Shown here piece by piece: positions 1-11,489 of a stretch of 64,000 nucleotides of DNA. Within the stretch, counting starts at the first letter, position 1. Each line of letters begins with the position of its first letter. The DNA is from Benincasa hispida (lineage: Eukaryota > Streptophyta > Magnoliopsida > Cucurbitales > Cucurbitaceae). Both the position numbers and the translations under genes were made by a program. The notes under the pieces are model-generated. The model made no database searches. It saw nothing but the letters and a program-made list of their open reading frames with translations, and was not told where the DNA came from. The stretch lies in NCBI RefSeq assembly GCF_009727055.1, contig NC_052354.1:55743373-55807372 (forward strand), given 5' to 3'.

Positions 1-519
1 TAGCAGGTTGATCTAAAAGCTCCTAGATAAAATTGAAGTACATAGACTCCATTTCTTGATTCATGGCTTTAATCCATTCATCCTTGTCAACATCTTTTAT
101 TACTTGTTTATAAGACAATGGATCCTTAACACCATTATCGGCTATGATGTATTGGGCTTCTATTAAACTCATGTAGCGTACAAGTGGATTCATAACCCTT
201 CCACTATGTCGAGGCAATCTCAACTTTTAAGATCAGATGTGAATGACTAGATGAACCATATCAACAATTCTTTTTTATGTATCAACCCCTTCAACAATCC
301 TTGTTGAAGTCTCAGTAGATTCATTAAAAATTTCACTTAAAACAAATTTTCTTCATGGTTTATGATCCCTCATGTGGTTTTCTTCTAAGAAAGTAGCATT
401 TGACAATACAAACACTTTATTCTCACTTGGATCAAAGAAGTACTCACCTCTTGTTTCCTTGAGGTAGCCTACAAATAAGTATACTTTTAAACAAAGTTTC
501 AACTTTTTAGGATTTGTTA

Positions 520-1060
520 TTAGCACATGGGCTGGACATCCCCAAATTCTGAAGTGGCATAAACTACACTTACGACCTCTCTAAAACTCGAAAGGTGTTT
601 GAGAAACACTCTTTGAAGGATGTTGTTCAACATATAAACAACAGTCTCTACTGCATAGCTCATTGTAGATCGAACCATGTCCAACAGGGTTCTATTTCTC
701 CTTTTTGATACACCATTCTGTTGAGGTGTACCAGGGGCTGAGAGTTGAGACGTAATTCCATGTTCTATCATATAGTTCTAGAATCTAAGTTCATATACTT
801 TCCACCACAATCAGATCGTAGTGTTTTTATCTTTTTACATAACAAGTTTTCAACCTCAATCTTGCACTCTTTGAACTTTTCAAATGTTTTACACTTGTGT
901 TGCATTAGGTATAAATACCCACATCTAGAATAATCATCTATGAAAGAGATGAAATATTCATACCCTCCTCGTGCTCTTACATTCATCAGACTGTAGAGAT
1001 CTGAATATATAAGCTCTAAGATCTCTTTAGCTCTATAATCTTTTCTAGCAAAAGGTCATT
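520..1060 (-). pseudogene. copia integrase core fragment
   Basis: Minus-strand translation shows the integrase entry region with YSDL and FIDDYSR, then a second block with the PGTPQQNGVSKR motif that is typical of copia integrases (usual form PQQNGVAERKNRTLL). The two blocks are in different frames and there are several stops between them. Upstream on the same strand is the gag-pre-integrase region. A fragment of the following reverse transcriptase gene (DEWIKAMNQEMESM, 23-223) lies further down the strand. It is not expressible as one protein. Confidence 0.8.
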
Positions 1061-1307
1061 TGTTTAATCTTGCACATTTTCTTTAGGAGAAATTCTCGGT
1101 CTTTTAACAGTTTTTGTCGTATTGAACATTTCAATATTTAACACGGCTTTTGTAACTAACGGCCTTAGTACATACAAGTTACTTTCCATTGAACCAAAGC
1201 CTAGCTCCATTCAGTTCTTTAAAAAAACATTTTATTTTCTGAGAATGATAAGAAATTTTGTTCAATCAGACGAGAAACGGAAATTAAGTTCCTCTTGATA
1301 TTAGGAA

Positions 1308-1877
1308 TAGAGATGTACAATTTCCCCATGGGGGCAGGGTTTCCCCGATTAAGCAGGGAATGGGGGAAGAAATGGAGAAAAAAAATCTCCGTGAGCTAAA
1401 CGGGGGCGAGGATGGGGAATGCATTCCTCGTCCCCGACCCTGCCTCATTTCCCATCCCCGCCTCGATTAGCTTTTACATATTTATTTAGTATAGTTATCT
1501 AATGTTATGTTATTATTATTATTATATAAATATTATATTTAAATTTCAAATTTGATTATTTATTGGGAAAGATAATGAATATGTTTAAATTTAGATTATA
1601 TAGTGAATAATTTGATTTATATTTGTCTCTTTCTTCTAAAAAAAATAAATTAGCTTTTTAGGCCAAAATTTGAGCAATTTATCTTTAAATTCAAATTTTC
1701 ATATAAAACTAACTATAATAAAAAATTTAGTGATAAAGTTAATTATTTAATTAAAATTTGCTCAGATTAGTGATTTAAATTAATTGGCATTTTACAAAAA
1801 AACAATAACGGGGAAAAATTTCTCTGTGGGAACTCGATCCCCGGTCTCGCCCTCGCCCCGCCCCATGGACATCTCTT
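1308..1877. mobile_element. hAT-type MITE with CCCCG-rich subtermini
   Basis: The 570-bp insertion starts TAGAGATGTACA and ends TGGACATCTCTT, imperfect terminal inverted repeats. It is flanked by an exact 8-bp duplication, ATTAGGAA (1300-1307 and 1878-1885), the hAT signature. Both subtermini are crowded with GGGGA/CCCCG words, while the middle is AT-rich with no coding potential. Removing it brings the flanking copia protease-region frame back into register, so it inserted into an existing copia copy. The same family recurs at 50621 and 58336. Confidence 0.85.
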
Positions 1878-2510
1878 ATTAGGAACTACATATACGTCAT
1901 CCAATAACATATATCGTTTCTTGTCCAAAAATAACTTAAGCCTGCTTACGACAACAGCTGAAACAACCTCACCAGTACCAACTCTAAGAGTCATCTCTCC
2001 AACTACCAATTGACTTCATGAATCAAATCCCTGATAGGAAGAACATACGTGATTAGTAGCTCCTGGAACAGACTCAAAATCTTCAATGAAGGGAATGCAT
2101 ACCAAGTCGAATTGGGCTTGCGTTTAGCTAATCCCTCATATACTTGAACCCTCTTCACCAACTTCGAGCAAAATGGCACTAAAAATTTGCAACAGAATAA
2201 TCTCTTGATTCTTATTGATGAAATTTTGATGACACGCTCTTTCTAGTAAGAATACAAACAAAATATTAGACATTCAAAGTTTTTCAAACAAAATTTTAAA
2301 ACTCATTTTTCAAAAGAAACTTTCTTTTCCTTTTAATTTCATAAAAAATTGAATACTTAGTCTTTAGATTTCTTTAGAACCTTTAAACTCTTAGAAACGT
2401 CATATCAACTTAATTTTCTTTATTACTCTGATAGGACAAACTTTGGTCCAAATACAACCATCTTGTTTTAAAGGCAAGTCTAGAACAACAACTTAAAGCC
2501 ATTGCAGTTG

Positions 2511-2665
2511 AATGATAACTTGAGTTACGAGGGAAAACCTGTAGAAATTCTTGCCAGAGAGGTAAAGACATTACGCCATGTGAAATTCTTGTGGTAGAAT
2601 CACCAGTTCAAGAGGCTACCTGGAGGTGAGAGGATGAGATGAGAGCTAATTACCCAGAACTTTTT
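2511..2665 (+). pseudogene. Ty3/gypsy pol C-terminus
   Basis: The translation reads GKPVEILAREVKTLR and then, after a stop and a frameshift, EATW followed by EDEMRANYPELF. This is the usual tail of gypsy (chromovirus-type) polyproteins, past integrase. A purine-rich tract (AAGGAGGGAAGAA) and the LTR start follow within 50 bp, as expected for a 3' end. Everything upstream of this tail is missing, because the copia remnant abuts it. Confidence 0.7.
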
Positions 2666-2709
2666 AGGAATGAACTTTTGAGAACGAAAGTTCTTTAAGG
2701 AGGGAAGAA

Positions 2710-4597
2710 TGTAACATCCCGAATTTTGTTTCTAATGTAATTTAAGTATTTTGTAATATTCGAGAACATTTTTGAAATTTTTGAAATTTAATTAGATTAC
2801 TGAGTTGTAATTACTAATAAAGGGATATTTCAGTTTAATTATTTAATCAAAGAAAATTGTGAAATTTGGACTTTTTGTCAGTTGAATTTAATTTTGGAGT
2901 TATTGTCGAAAATTGAAGTCATTTGGGGAAAAGGGAATAAGTATTGAAGGGAAGAAATAAAATAACATAAAATAAAATACAATACAATAGAATAAAATAA
3001 ATATTTTTATTTTATTTTATTTATTTTATATTCTTATCCCTTTCCCCTTTCTTCTTCTACTAAAACCTCTTCCCCCTTATGTTTTCCCTCCAGCCGAGAC
3101 CCTAACCACCGCCCAGATCGGAAGTCGAACATCCGCCGCGCACCGTGCCTCTGCAGAAACACAGTCGCCCGCGTCCGCACAGCTATGACACCTAACAGCT
3201 CACGTCCGTGTCGCTTCGTCTACCTAGTCGCGCCGCGCAAGAGACCTTTGTCGCTTGTTTGTCCTTGTGAGATCTAGCCACCGACTGGGTCATCTGTTTG
3301 TGCTCGTCGACCGACCACCGAAGTCGCTGCCAAGATCTGTTCAAGCCCCAGCCGCACGATCCCCGTCTCACTGTACGACGCTGTTAGTCTTCGCCGTCTC
3401 CGTCGAAGCACACCACCACAACAGCCGTCCTCGCTCCGCTCGTCACGCCTGGCTGATGTTCTCTTCTTCAGCCCATCACAGCAACTGGAACCCGTGGCTA
3501 GTCGCCAGAATTTTTGACCTTAGGTAAGGTTGTGCTACCTTTTATGGGTTTCTTGGAGGTTCTGAAAACCATTGAATTTCGATTTAAGATTTGGTTTGTT
3601 TCTGATGTCTTGATGCTAGAATCAAGCTTCAAGAATTTTGGTTAGTTGCCGAACTCGTTCGAAGCCATTTCTTTAGACATTTGGGTAAGTGTTATGGAGT
3701 AGATGAATGGATTTTGGTTTGAAAGTGTTGGTAAAGGCTGATGTTAAAATTATGTTGTCCTTAGGTTAAATCTTGGGCTTGTCTAAGGCGGGAGAAATTC
3801 ATGTATGCGCTAGTGCCAGACCATGATGATTATGATTTATAGAGGATCATTAGTTAACATGATATTTATGTATGCCTTCCTTGACTAAGGTTTGGAAGGA
3901 CTAGAGTTAGTTATTAATAATTATGATTTATAGAGTATCATTATTTAACATAATATTCATGTATGCCTTCATTGATTGAGGTTTGAAAGGACTAGGGTCA
4001 GTTATGGATAATTATGATTTACTGAGGATATATTTATGGTTTTATGTTTATGTATGCCTTACTGACACGAGGATTTAAAAGACTAGATGCGCATAGAGAT
4101 GTTTGAATGCTAGCATAATTTGAGTATATTATTATTCTTGGAGATCCTACTGAATCTGGGGATGATGAGATGTATATATATGTTATGAAACTAGGATGAT
4201 GAGAGGTATATGTATGTTGTAGAGCCATGATGTTGAGGTGTATATGTATGTTATAGAACCACGTTGTGATATCTGTGATGTTGAGATTATGATAGTGTCT
4301 TCACTGATTAGTTAAATGCCCATTAGATGTTGTGTTTCCTTCGGGATTTACCAGAGGTTGTGTTTCCTTCGGGATCCACCAAGGGTTGTGTTTTCTTCGG
4401 GATTCACCAGAGGTGGTGTTTCATTCGGGATTCACCAGAGGTGGTGTTTCCTTCGGGATTCACCAGAGGTGGTGTTTCCTTCGGGATTCACCAGAGGTGG
4501 TGTTTCCTTTGGGATTCACCAGAGGTTGTGTTTTCTTCGAGATCCACCAGAGGTTGTGTTTTCTTCGTGATTCACTAGAGGTTATGTCACCAGAGGT
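2710..4597 (+). mobile_element. LTR-A copy 1, 3' LTR of the gypsy element, truncated
   Basis: It starts TGTAACATCCCG right after the polypurine tract of the gypsy pol tail. It shares its layout with the solo LTR at 6312: the same opening, a GC-rich block (about 3060-3530) that looks like a leader, and the same phrase GATAGTGTCTTCACTGATTA before a 28-bp minisatellite. The last roughly 440 bp present in the other copy are missing. The sequence switches directly into an LTR-B fragment near 4598. The ATG-initiated frame at 3255-3527 lies in the GC-rich block and is not supported as a gene. Confidence 0.7.
4330..4597 (+). repeat. 28-bp minisatellite inside LTR-A copy 1
   Basis: Nine full units and one partial unit of 28 bp, core CTTCGGGATTCACCAG, joined by AGGTTGTGT or AGGTGGTGT. 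The units differ from one another at a few positions. Because 28 is not a multiple of three and the unit has no stop in any forward frame, all three forward frames stay open and give look-alike repetitive peptides, which are artefacts. Confidence 0.95.
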
Positions 4598-5450
4598 TAT
4601 TTGCTTTGCTACAAACCAATAAACATAAAATCCCTATTTATCTGTCTGTAACTTAAGCATGTATGTGGTGACATACAAGTGGATTATGTCTGTAATATAT
4701 GGATATAAGAGGGAAATCTTATCCTGGTAACACTACGGATGCGGCCCACTTTGTGGAATGGTCATAATTGTTGTGACTTGTCACAGCTGGTCAGATCGTG
4801 ATCATTCGTGTTGGGGACATGCGAGCGGGGGCGTTCTATACAAAGAGTTTATATAAGACTTGACCACGAAGTGTTAACATCTTATTATATAACACTATTG
4901 ATGATAGAGCCTTCACTTCACTAGGATGACCATAGGTAACATGAGTGAGTTGGGAACTCCTACCATTGACGACGTCCTTTGATTTGTATGAGTGCAAGTG
5001 CCAGGTCGCTGATTCAAACCTACCATTTTGGGGATTCGTCTGATTTTCGAGCTAGGAACTCAGCTACACAAGATGGAATTCACTCCTTCCCCGAGGGACA
5101 AGTAGATAGATAGCTCCCTTAAGGGATAATTCCAGGGCTTGAACGATATGGTGCCACACATCTTCTTTTAGCTCGAATGGTGTTCACACATAGTAGGACT
5201 ATGTTGTATTGTTCATTAGAGGAATGAGATGTAACTACATGGGCAAAACGATAAATTGGCCTAACTGTACTTACGAGCATCTATGAAGGGTCATTGTACT
5301 CATGATTGGTTATATCCGATGGATACAGAAATATATCTGTGGTAAGAAGAGTTCAGTTGTTGGTCTCCTGACAGTTAACGGATGGTAGATCTCGTGGCTA
5401 AAGAGTTTAGTATCTACGATTAAGTTAGGATAGCTCTAACTCTAATCTAT
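4598..5450 (+). mobile_element. LTR-B fragment, truncated at both ends
   Basis: It matches the other LTR-B copies along its length: ACATACAAGTGGATTATG, then CTTATCCTGGTAACACTA, GACATGCGAGCGGGGGCG, GACCATAGGTAACATGAG and ACAGAAATATATCTGTGG in the family order. The first roughly 120 bp of the LTR are absent. The left junction falls inside the minisatellite of LTR-A, without a target-site duplication that I can see. No coding sequence. Confidence 0.75.
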
Positions 5451-6260
5451 CTACATGTTTCTACCTCTATTGAGTTCCTTAGCAGTCATATAGAAGAGAC
5501 AACATGCGCATTAAGTTCTAGGATTCAATTGCGTTGATTAATTGTTAAGATAGTTTACTCAATTAACTGAATTTTCTCCAAATCTAGCAATTAGTGCGTC
5601 CTAGGATAGTCAGCCATTCAACACACAATTACTATTGCCTCTTAAAGGTCTTAACTAGACATTGTATCGAACACATTAAAAGTAATATATTCAGTCATGA
5701 GTGAAAATTACAAAACCAAGCATCTAGGCTAAACATGTTCAAGATATAGATCATTCAACATGCTTCAAGAATTAAAAACAGATTCAAGAATGCTCAAATT
5801 GAAGTTGTTAATAATAAAGAAAAGTAGAAAACTCAAAATAATTTGCAAGAACTCTTGAAATAGAAACAAGATTGAATTATTCACAAATCCATAGACAAAT
5901 TCATAAAGAATTACAAGTTATTGATTACAAATAAAAAAGAAATCAAAATCTAACCTAGATAGGAAACAAAATTACCCTAGAGACTAATTGATACAGAGAG
6001 AAATTCCAGCCTCCATTAAAATTGTGCTTTCCTTCTTCAGCAAAAATGAAAGAAATCTATTTATAGTTGCGGGGTAGTGTCGTGACACTGGGGTCAACGT
6101 TGCATCGCTAAGTCATAGAAAAAGCCAAGAAGCGTTGCACTTGAGACGTGACACTGGTGCTTGACACTCCATTGTGTGAGGCACGCGAGGGATAAATCGC
6201 GTCAAAATCCAAAGCGTAGCAACACTACCCCGTTTTGCAGCAAAAAATGAGCAATCTGTC
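5451..6260. other. noncoding stretch, probably retrotransposon-internal
   Basis: No gene is visible. The left part is AT-rich. From 6060 to 6250 the text is rich in GCGTTGC / GTGACACT words, like the internal regions that follow LTR-B at 52300-52450 and 57600-57690, so it is probably a decayed internal region of that family. It ends against the copia remnant near 6260. Confidence 0.4.
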
Positions 6261-6306
6261 TTCAAGCGTTCTGGATGCCTATATGGGAGACTGGTAACTT
6301 ACTACC

Positions 6307-6311
6307 ATTTC
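6307..6311. repeat. target-site duplication, left copy (ATTTC)
   Basis: ATTTC lies immediately left of the solo LTR and again immediately right of it (8604-8608). A 5-bp duplication is what gypsy and copia integrases produce. Confidence 0.85.
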
Positions 6312-8603
6312 TGTGACATCCCAATTTTTTTTCTTCGTAATTTGAATTCAATTATTTTGTAGTATTTTAGGAAAATTTTGGATTCTTGGAGGTTAAATTG
6401 AATTATTGTGAGAGGATAATTAAATTTTAATATTTGATTTGAGAAGAATTTTGTAATTTAAAATTTGATTAGGAAAAACATTTAAAATTTATGTCAAATG
6501 GCTTCAATTTTGATTTAATTTTGGAAATTGAATTAAAATTAGAAAGTTTGGTTTATTTTAGAATTTTGAAAAGATATTGGGATTTGAAATACCAAAAAGA
6601 TTGTGAATTTCAAGAGGAAAAAGGAAAGGGATTAAATATGTTTATTTTATATTAAAAGTAAGGGAAGCCAATTAAGCCATTAGAGTCGCACAAATCCCTA
6701 GGAGGTCATCTTCTTCCACTTATCCTTCCCTCAACCGACCCATACTTTTCTTATCTCTTTCTCACCGCTAACTGCAACCAAGTCACCATTAAGAGTACCT
6801 ACCGTCAGTCGCGTTTTGCTCAGGTGCCGTGTGATCTGCTGTCGTCGGCATCGTGCATCCGGGTCGAGAAGCGTGTGTCCGCAGCTTGCAGTTGCAATAG
6901 TCGTTCACCCCTAGTCCGGATCCTGGCCCAGCGCACCACCACCAACGAAGGTCTCCCCCACTAAACTGCTATTCACCGCGACGGACTTCTACTTTTGCTT
7001 GCTGGATTTGAGGGTTTCGTCGGAAAGCTTGGTTTTGGGTAAGATCTTGGTGGGTTTTATGAATTTTCGTGAATGGATCTTGATTACCCATTTGATTTTG
7101 GGTTAATTTTGATAAAATCCATTATATTTGGGTCATAGATTCGAGTTTTAGTGGAGGTTGAAGATTGAAAGCATGTTGTACGGTGTTACAAAGGTTTGAT
7201 TTTGGTTTGGTAAGTTTTGGTACCTTTGGTCCTTTTGGATTTAGGGTAATTGTTGAAAATTTAGTTATTAAATATTGGTTTTTATTTATGCTCAGATTGG
7301 ACACAGACACATAAATCGAGCTTTGGAACTGAACTTGAACCAAACCACAACTTTTGTTAAGCTTAATTTGAGGACCTTTGGTAATTTGTTAAATTCAATT
7401 AGACCCTAAAGAATAAGTTGCAAGCATTGGATTTATTGTTTTGTGCCAGATATGCTAAATTAAACATTGTAATTTATATTATAGGAGGGATTATGGTCTT
7501 CCAACTGTGTTCAAGGAAATATTGCTTGGATTAATTTTGAGAATTGCGATTTCAGGTAAGTAATCCTACTACTGGAACTGCCCACGGGCTAGGCACTAGA
7601 TATATGCTAGCATGATAGATGAATATTATGACAAAACGATAACATGATAGACGGATAGTATCGTATGACCGATATATGTTCTTGTATGATGATCTGAAAG
7701 ATTTATTTGTGTACGTAGATACTTGCATGCTAGTATGAGATGATACTTGATTCAATGAGGTTGTATTTGATATGTGGATATTGAGACATATATGCATGTT
7801 GTAAAGCCAGGATGTTGAGGTATATATGTATGTTATAGAACCATGTTGTGATAATTATGATGTTGTGACTGTGATAGTGTCTTTACTGATTAGTTAGATG
7901 CCCACTAGATATTGTGTTTCCTTCGGGATTCACCAGATTGTGTTTCCTTCGGGATTCACCAAATTGTGTTTCCTTCGGGATTCTCCAGATATTGTGTTTC
8001 CTTCGGGATTCACCAGATATAGTGTTTCCTTCGGGATTCACCAGATATAGTGTTTCCTTCGGGATTCACCAGAGATTGTGTTTCCTTCGGGATTCACCAG
8101 AGATTGTGTTTCCTTCGAGATTCACCAGATATTATGTTTCCTTCGGGATTCACTAGGGGTAGGCATCTAGAGGACATAGATGCCTAGCCCGACCCCAGTA
8201 ATGGGTTACTTACTGAGTATTTTATACTCATTCTTTCTTATGTTTTTGTTTTAGGTAAAGGTAGAGATGCACCGGCGATTGACAAGCGGAATTCGTGATC
8301 GAGCCACTAGGACTAGTTTTATGCTTTCGCTCATGATATTTAGATTTCTTTCCATGTTTTTTTAACTTTCAGTTTTGTTGTTTGAAACTTACTATTAAGA
8401 ATTGTAATTCATACTTATTATTATCATTTATGATTTATAGTTACCTTATTATTTGTTTTAATATTTTAATTTAATGAAGGATTTTTTAACTTACCTTATT
8501 TATTTAGTATTTATTGCACCATAAAAGGGTGTCGTTTTAAGTTTCATGCATGCATGTATTTAGTAACGGCCTAACTTAAGTCCTAGGCGGTTGGGTCGTT
8601 ACA
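6312..8603 (+). mobile_element. LTR-A copy 2, complete solo LTR
   Basis: The 2292-bp sequence begins TGTGACATCCC and ends GGGTCGTTACA (TG...CA), with ATTTC duplicated on both sides. There is no internal region or second LTR. It is therefore a product of LTR-LTR recombination of a gypsy element. Internal landmarks are an AT-rich front, a GC-rich leader-like block (about 6680-7010), a 28-bp minisatellite (7912-8159) and an AT-rich 3' part. It interrupts the copia gag-pre-integrase frame and is younger than that copia copy. Compared with copy 1 the two are clearly diverged. Confidence 0.9.
7912..8159 (+). repeat. 28-bp minisatellite inside the solo LTR-A
   Basis: Nine units share the core CTTCGGGATTCACCAG. 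The first two are 26 bp long, the rest 28 bp with AGATA or AGAGA joints. The array is homologous to the one at 4330, but its unit joints differ, so each array has homogenised separately. Confidence 0.95.
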
Positions 8604-8608
8604 ATTTC

Positions 8609-10062
<1,454 letters not shown>

Positions 10063-10068
10063 GGAAAA

Positions 10069-10080
10069 GCTCTGATACCA
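10069..10080 (-). promoter_or_regulatory. primer-binding site, initiator tRNA-Met type
   Basis: The minus strand reads TGGTATCAGAGC, complementary to the 3' end of plant initiator tRNA-Met, six bases before the gag start. The bases upstream on that strand (about 10084-10372), with a TATATATAATCC stretch, are probably the 5' LTR. Its outer end could not be fixed. Confidence 0.8.
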
Positions 10081-11268
10081 AATTAAGAAAATTATGAGAT
10101 AGAAGAAATGATATGAACTTCTTGTTAAGAGAGTAATTGAATGTATTCACAATTTCATTCAATAATCCATGGAGATATAGAGAGGAGGATTATATATAAT
10201 TACAAAAGAACAAGGGGATAACAAAATAATCGACAAAGAAACTGAAAATGAAACAACCAATATATGTGGCACAAGATGATAGATGGAATGATAACAGAAC
10301 GAATAATAAGAATCCCTTTTAGAAGAACCAATCTGATATTTGAGAGAAAACACGGAGTTCCACATCAGCGACCACTTAGACTTGAGTCATCATTGAATCA
10401 TCAATTTGACTCTTCTAATGATTTGTCAGTTAATCCACAATAATACCAAATCTTATATCTTTTCAAAATTTATTCAAATTCGATTATCTTGTATATCAAA
10501 TCATTATGTAAACTTATAAATTTATATCCCTTTGGGGACATCCGACGTAATCTTTTAAAATTTTAATATAATTTATGTTTTTATAATGGTATGAATTAGA
10601 GGTGACATGGTCTGAGTTGGGCCGGGTTGGAAGAATTTTGTGGACCAACTCAAAAATTTGAGTTAGCTAATAATGAACCCTATCGGTTTATTTTTGAAGG
10701 GTCAACCCAACTCAACCCAAAATTTTCGGGTTGGGTCATCGGTTCTTTTTTTTTTTCTTTTTTTTTTTTTTATAATTTTGAATTTTGTCTTTTTTTTTTG
10801 TACTTCCTTTTCTATTGAATAATTTGATTTTTGTGGGTCAATAAACCTTCAGATTTACAAAAATGAACTAATTTTAAATATATTACATCAATTAATAAAA
10901 ATTTAATAATAATAAAACGTATAATATATGCAAAATTTTGACATTTACATTAAAATACAACCACCATAAATTCAATATAAACTTCAAAAGAAACTTTCTC
11001 AAATAATTCAATTCAAATGTTCAAGTTCAAAGTCTCTACCCAAAATATTCAAAGTCTATATTCAAAATAGAAACAAAAAGTCCAAGTTTAATAATAACTA
11101 TTGGCCTATTACATAAAATTCCAAGTTCAGTAATAACATTCAAAAGCACCCTTCATCTTTGGTATTTTTACTTCTCAATGTCTGAAAAAAATTGTAAATA
11201 CATTAAACAAAGAGGATCATTTATAAGCAATAATAATATTTGCTCTTATGGTAGTAAAACTTACTGTT

Positions 11269-11476
11269 AAAAATAAAAATTAAGGAAGAGAATAACAACA
11301 AGGTTACGTTGAAGCCCTAGTATAGGGAGAAAAACTACGATATAAAGACTTTTTCTTATTCTTTTTAATTTGATACACTGAAACACAGAGACACACTGTA
11401 TAAATAGACAGTAGAAAACCCTAGGGGTCTACACAATTACATAAACGCCCCTAGGTTAATAACCCTTTTTTCAACA
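11269..11476 (-). mobile_element. copia 3' LTR (partial)
   Basis: On the minus strand a purine tract (TTGAGAGGAG) is followed by TGTTGAAAAAAGGG, an LTR start, 15 kb-independent of the other families here. It continues through CTATTTATACAG, a possible TATA region. The inner end near 11269 is a guess. No matching 5' LTR was found, because the 5' half of the element is gone. Confidence 0.5.
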
Positions 11477-11489
11477 CTCCTCTCAAGTT

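Larger units (their letters stand above)
1..2250 (-). mobile_element. Ty1/copia retrotransposon remnant, cut by window start
   Basis: On the minus strand, from high to low coordinate, pieces appear in copia order: protease/gag-pre-integrase region (about 2250-1886), integrase (about 1060-520) and the start of reverse transcriptase (223-1). All reading frames are broken by stops and shifts. A hAT MITE sits inside it at 1308-1877. A weak primer-binding-site-like string (CTATCAGAG, minus) near 2436-2447 suggests the 5' end is close, with most of gag deleted. The order integrase before RT identifies copia rather than gypsy. The element is dead. Confidence 0.8.

Noticed and set aside
4316..4622. 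Three overlapping forward open frames of 83-96 residues, and one at 7914-8156, with repetitive FPSGFTR/CFLRD text
   Set aside because: They are translations of the stop-free 28-bp minisatellite within an LTR; the frame rotates with each unit and there is no supporting start or homology.
4330..8159. CRISPR-like regular repeats
   Set aside because: The units are contiguous without unique spacers, lie in LTRs of a plant genome, and have no cas genes nearby.
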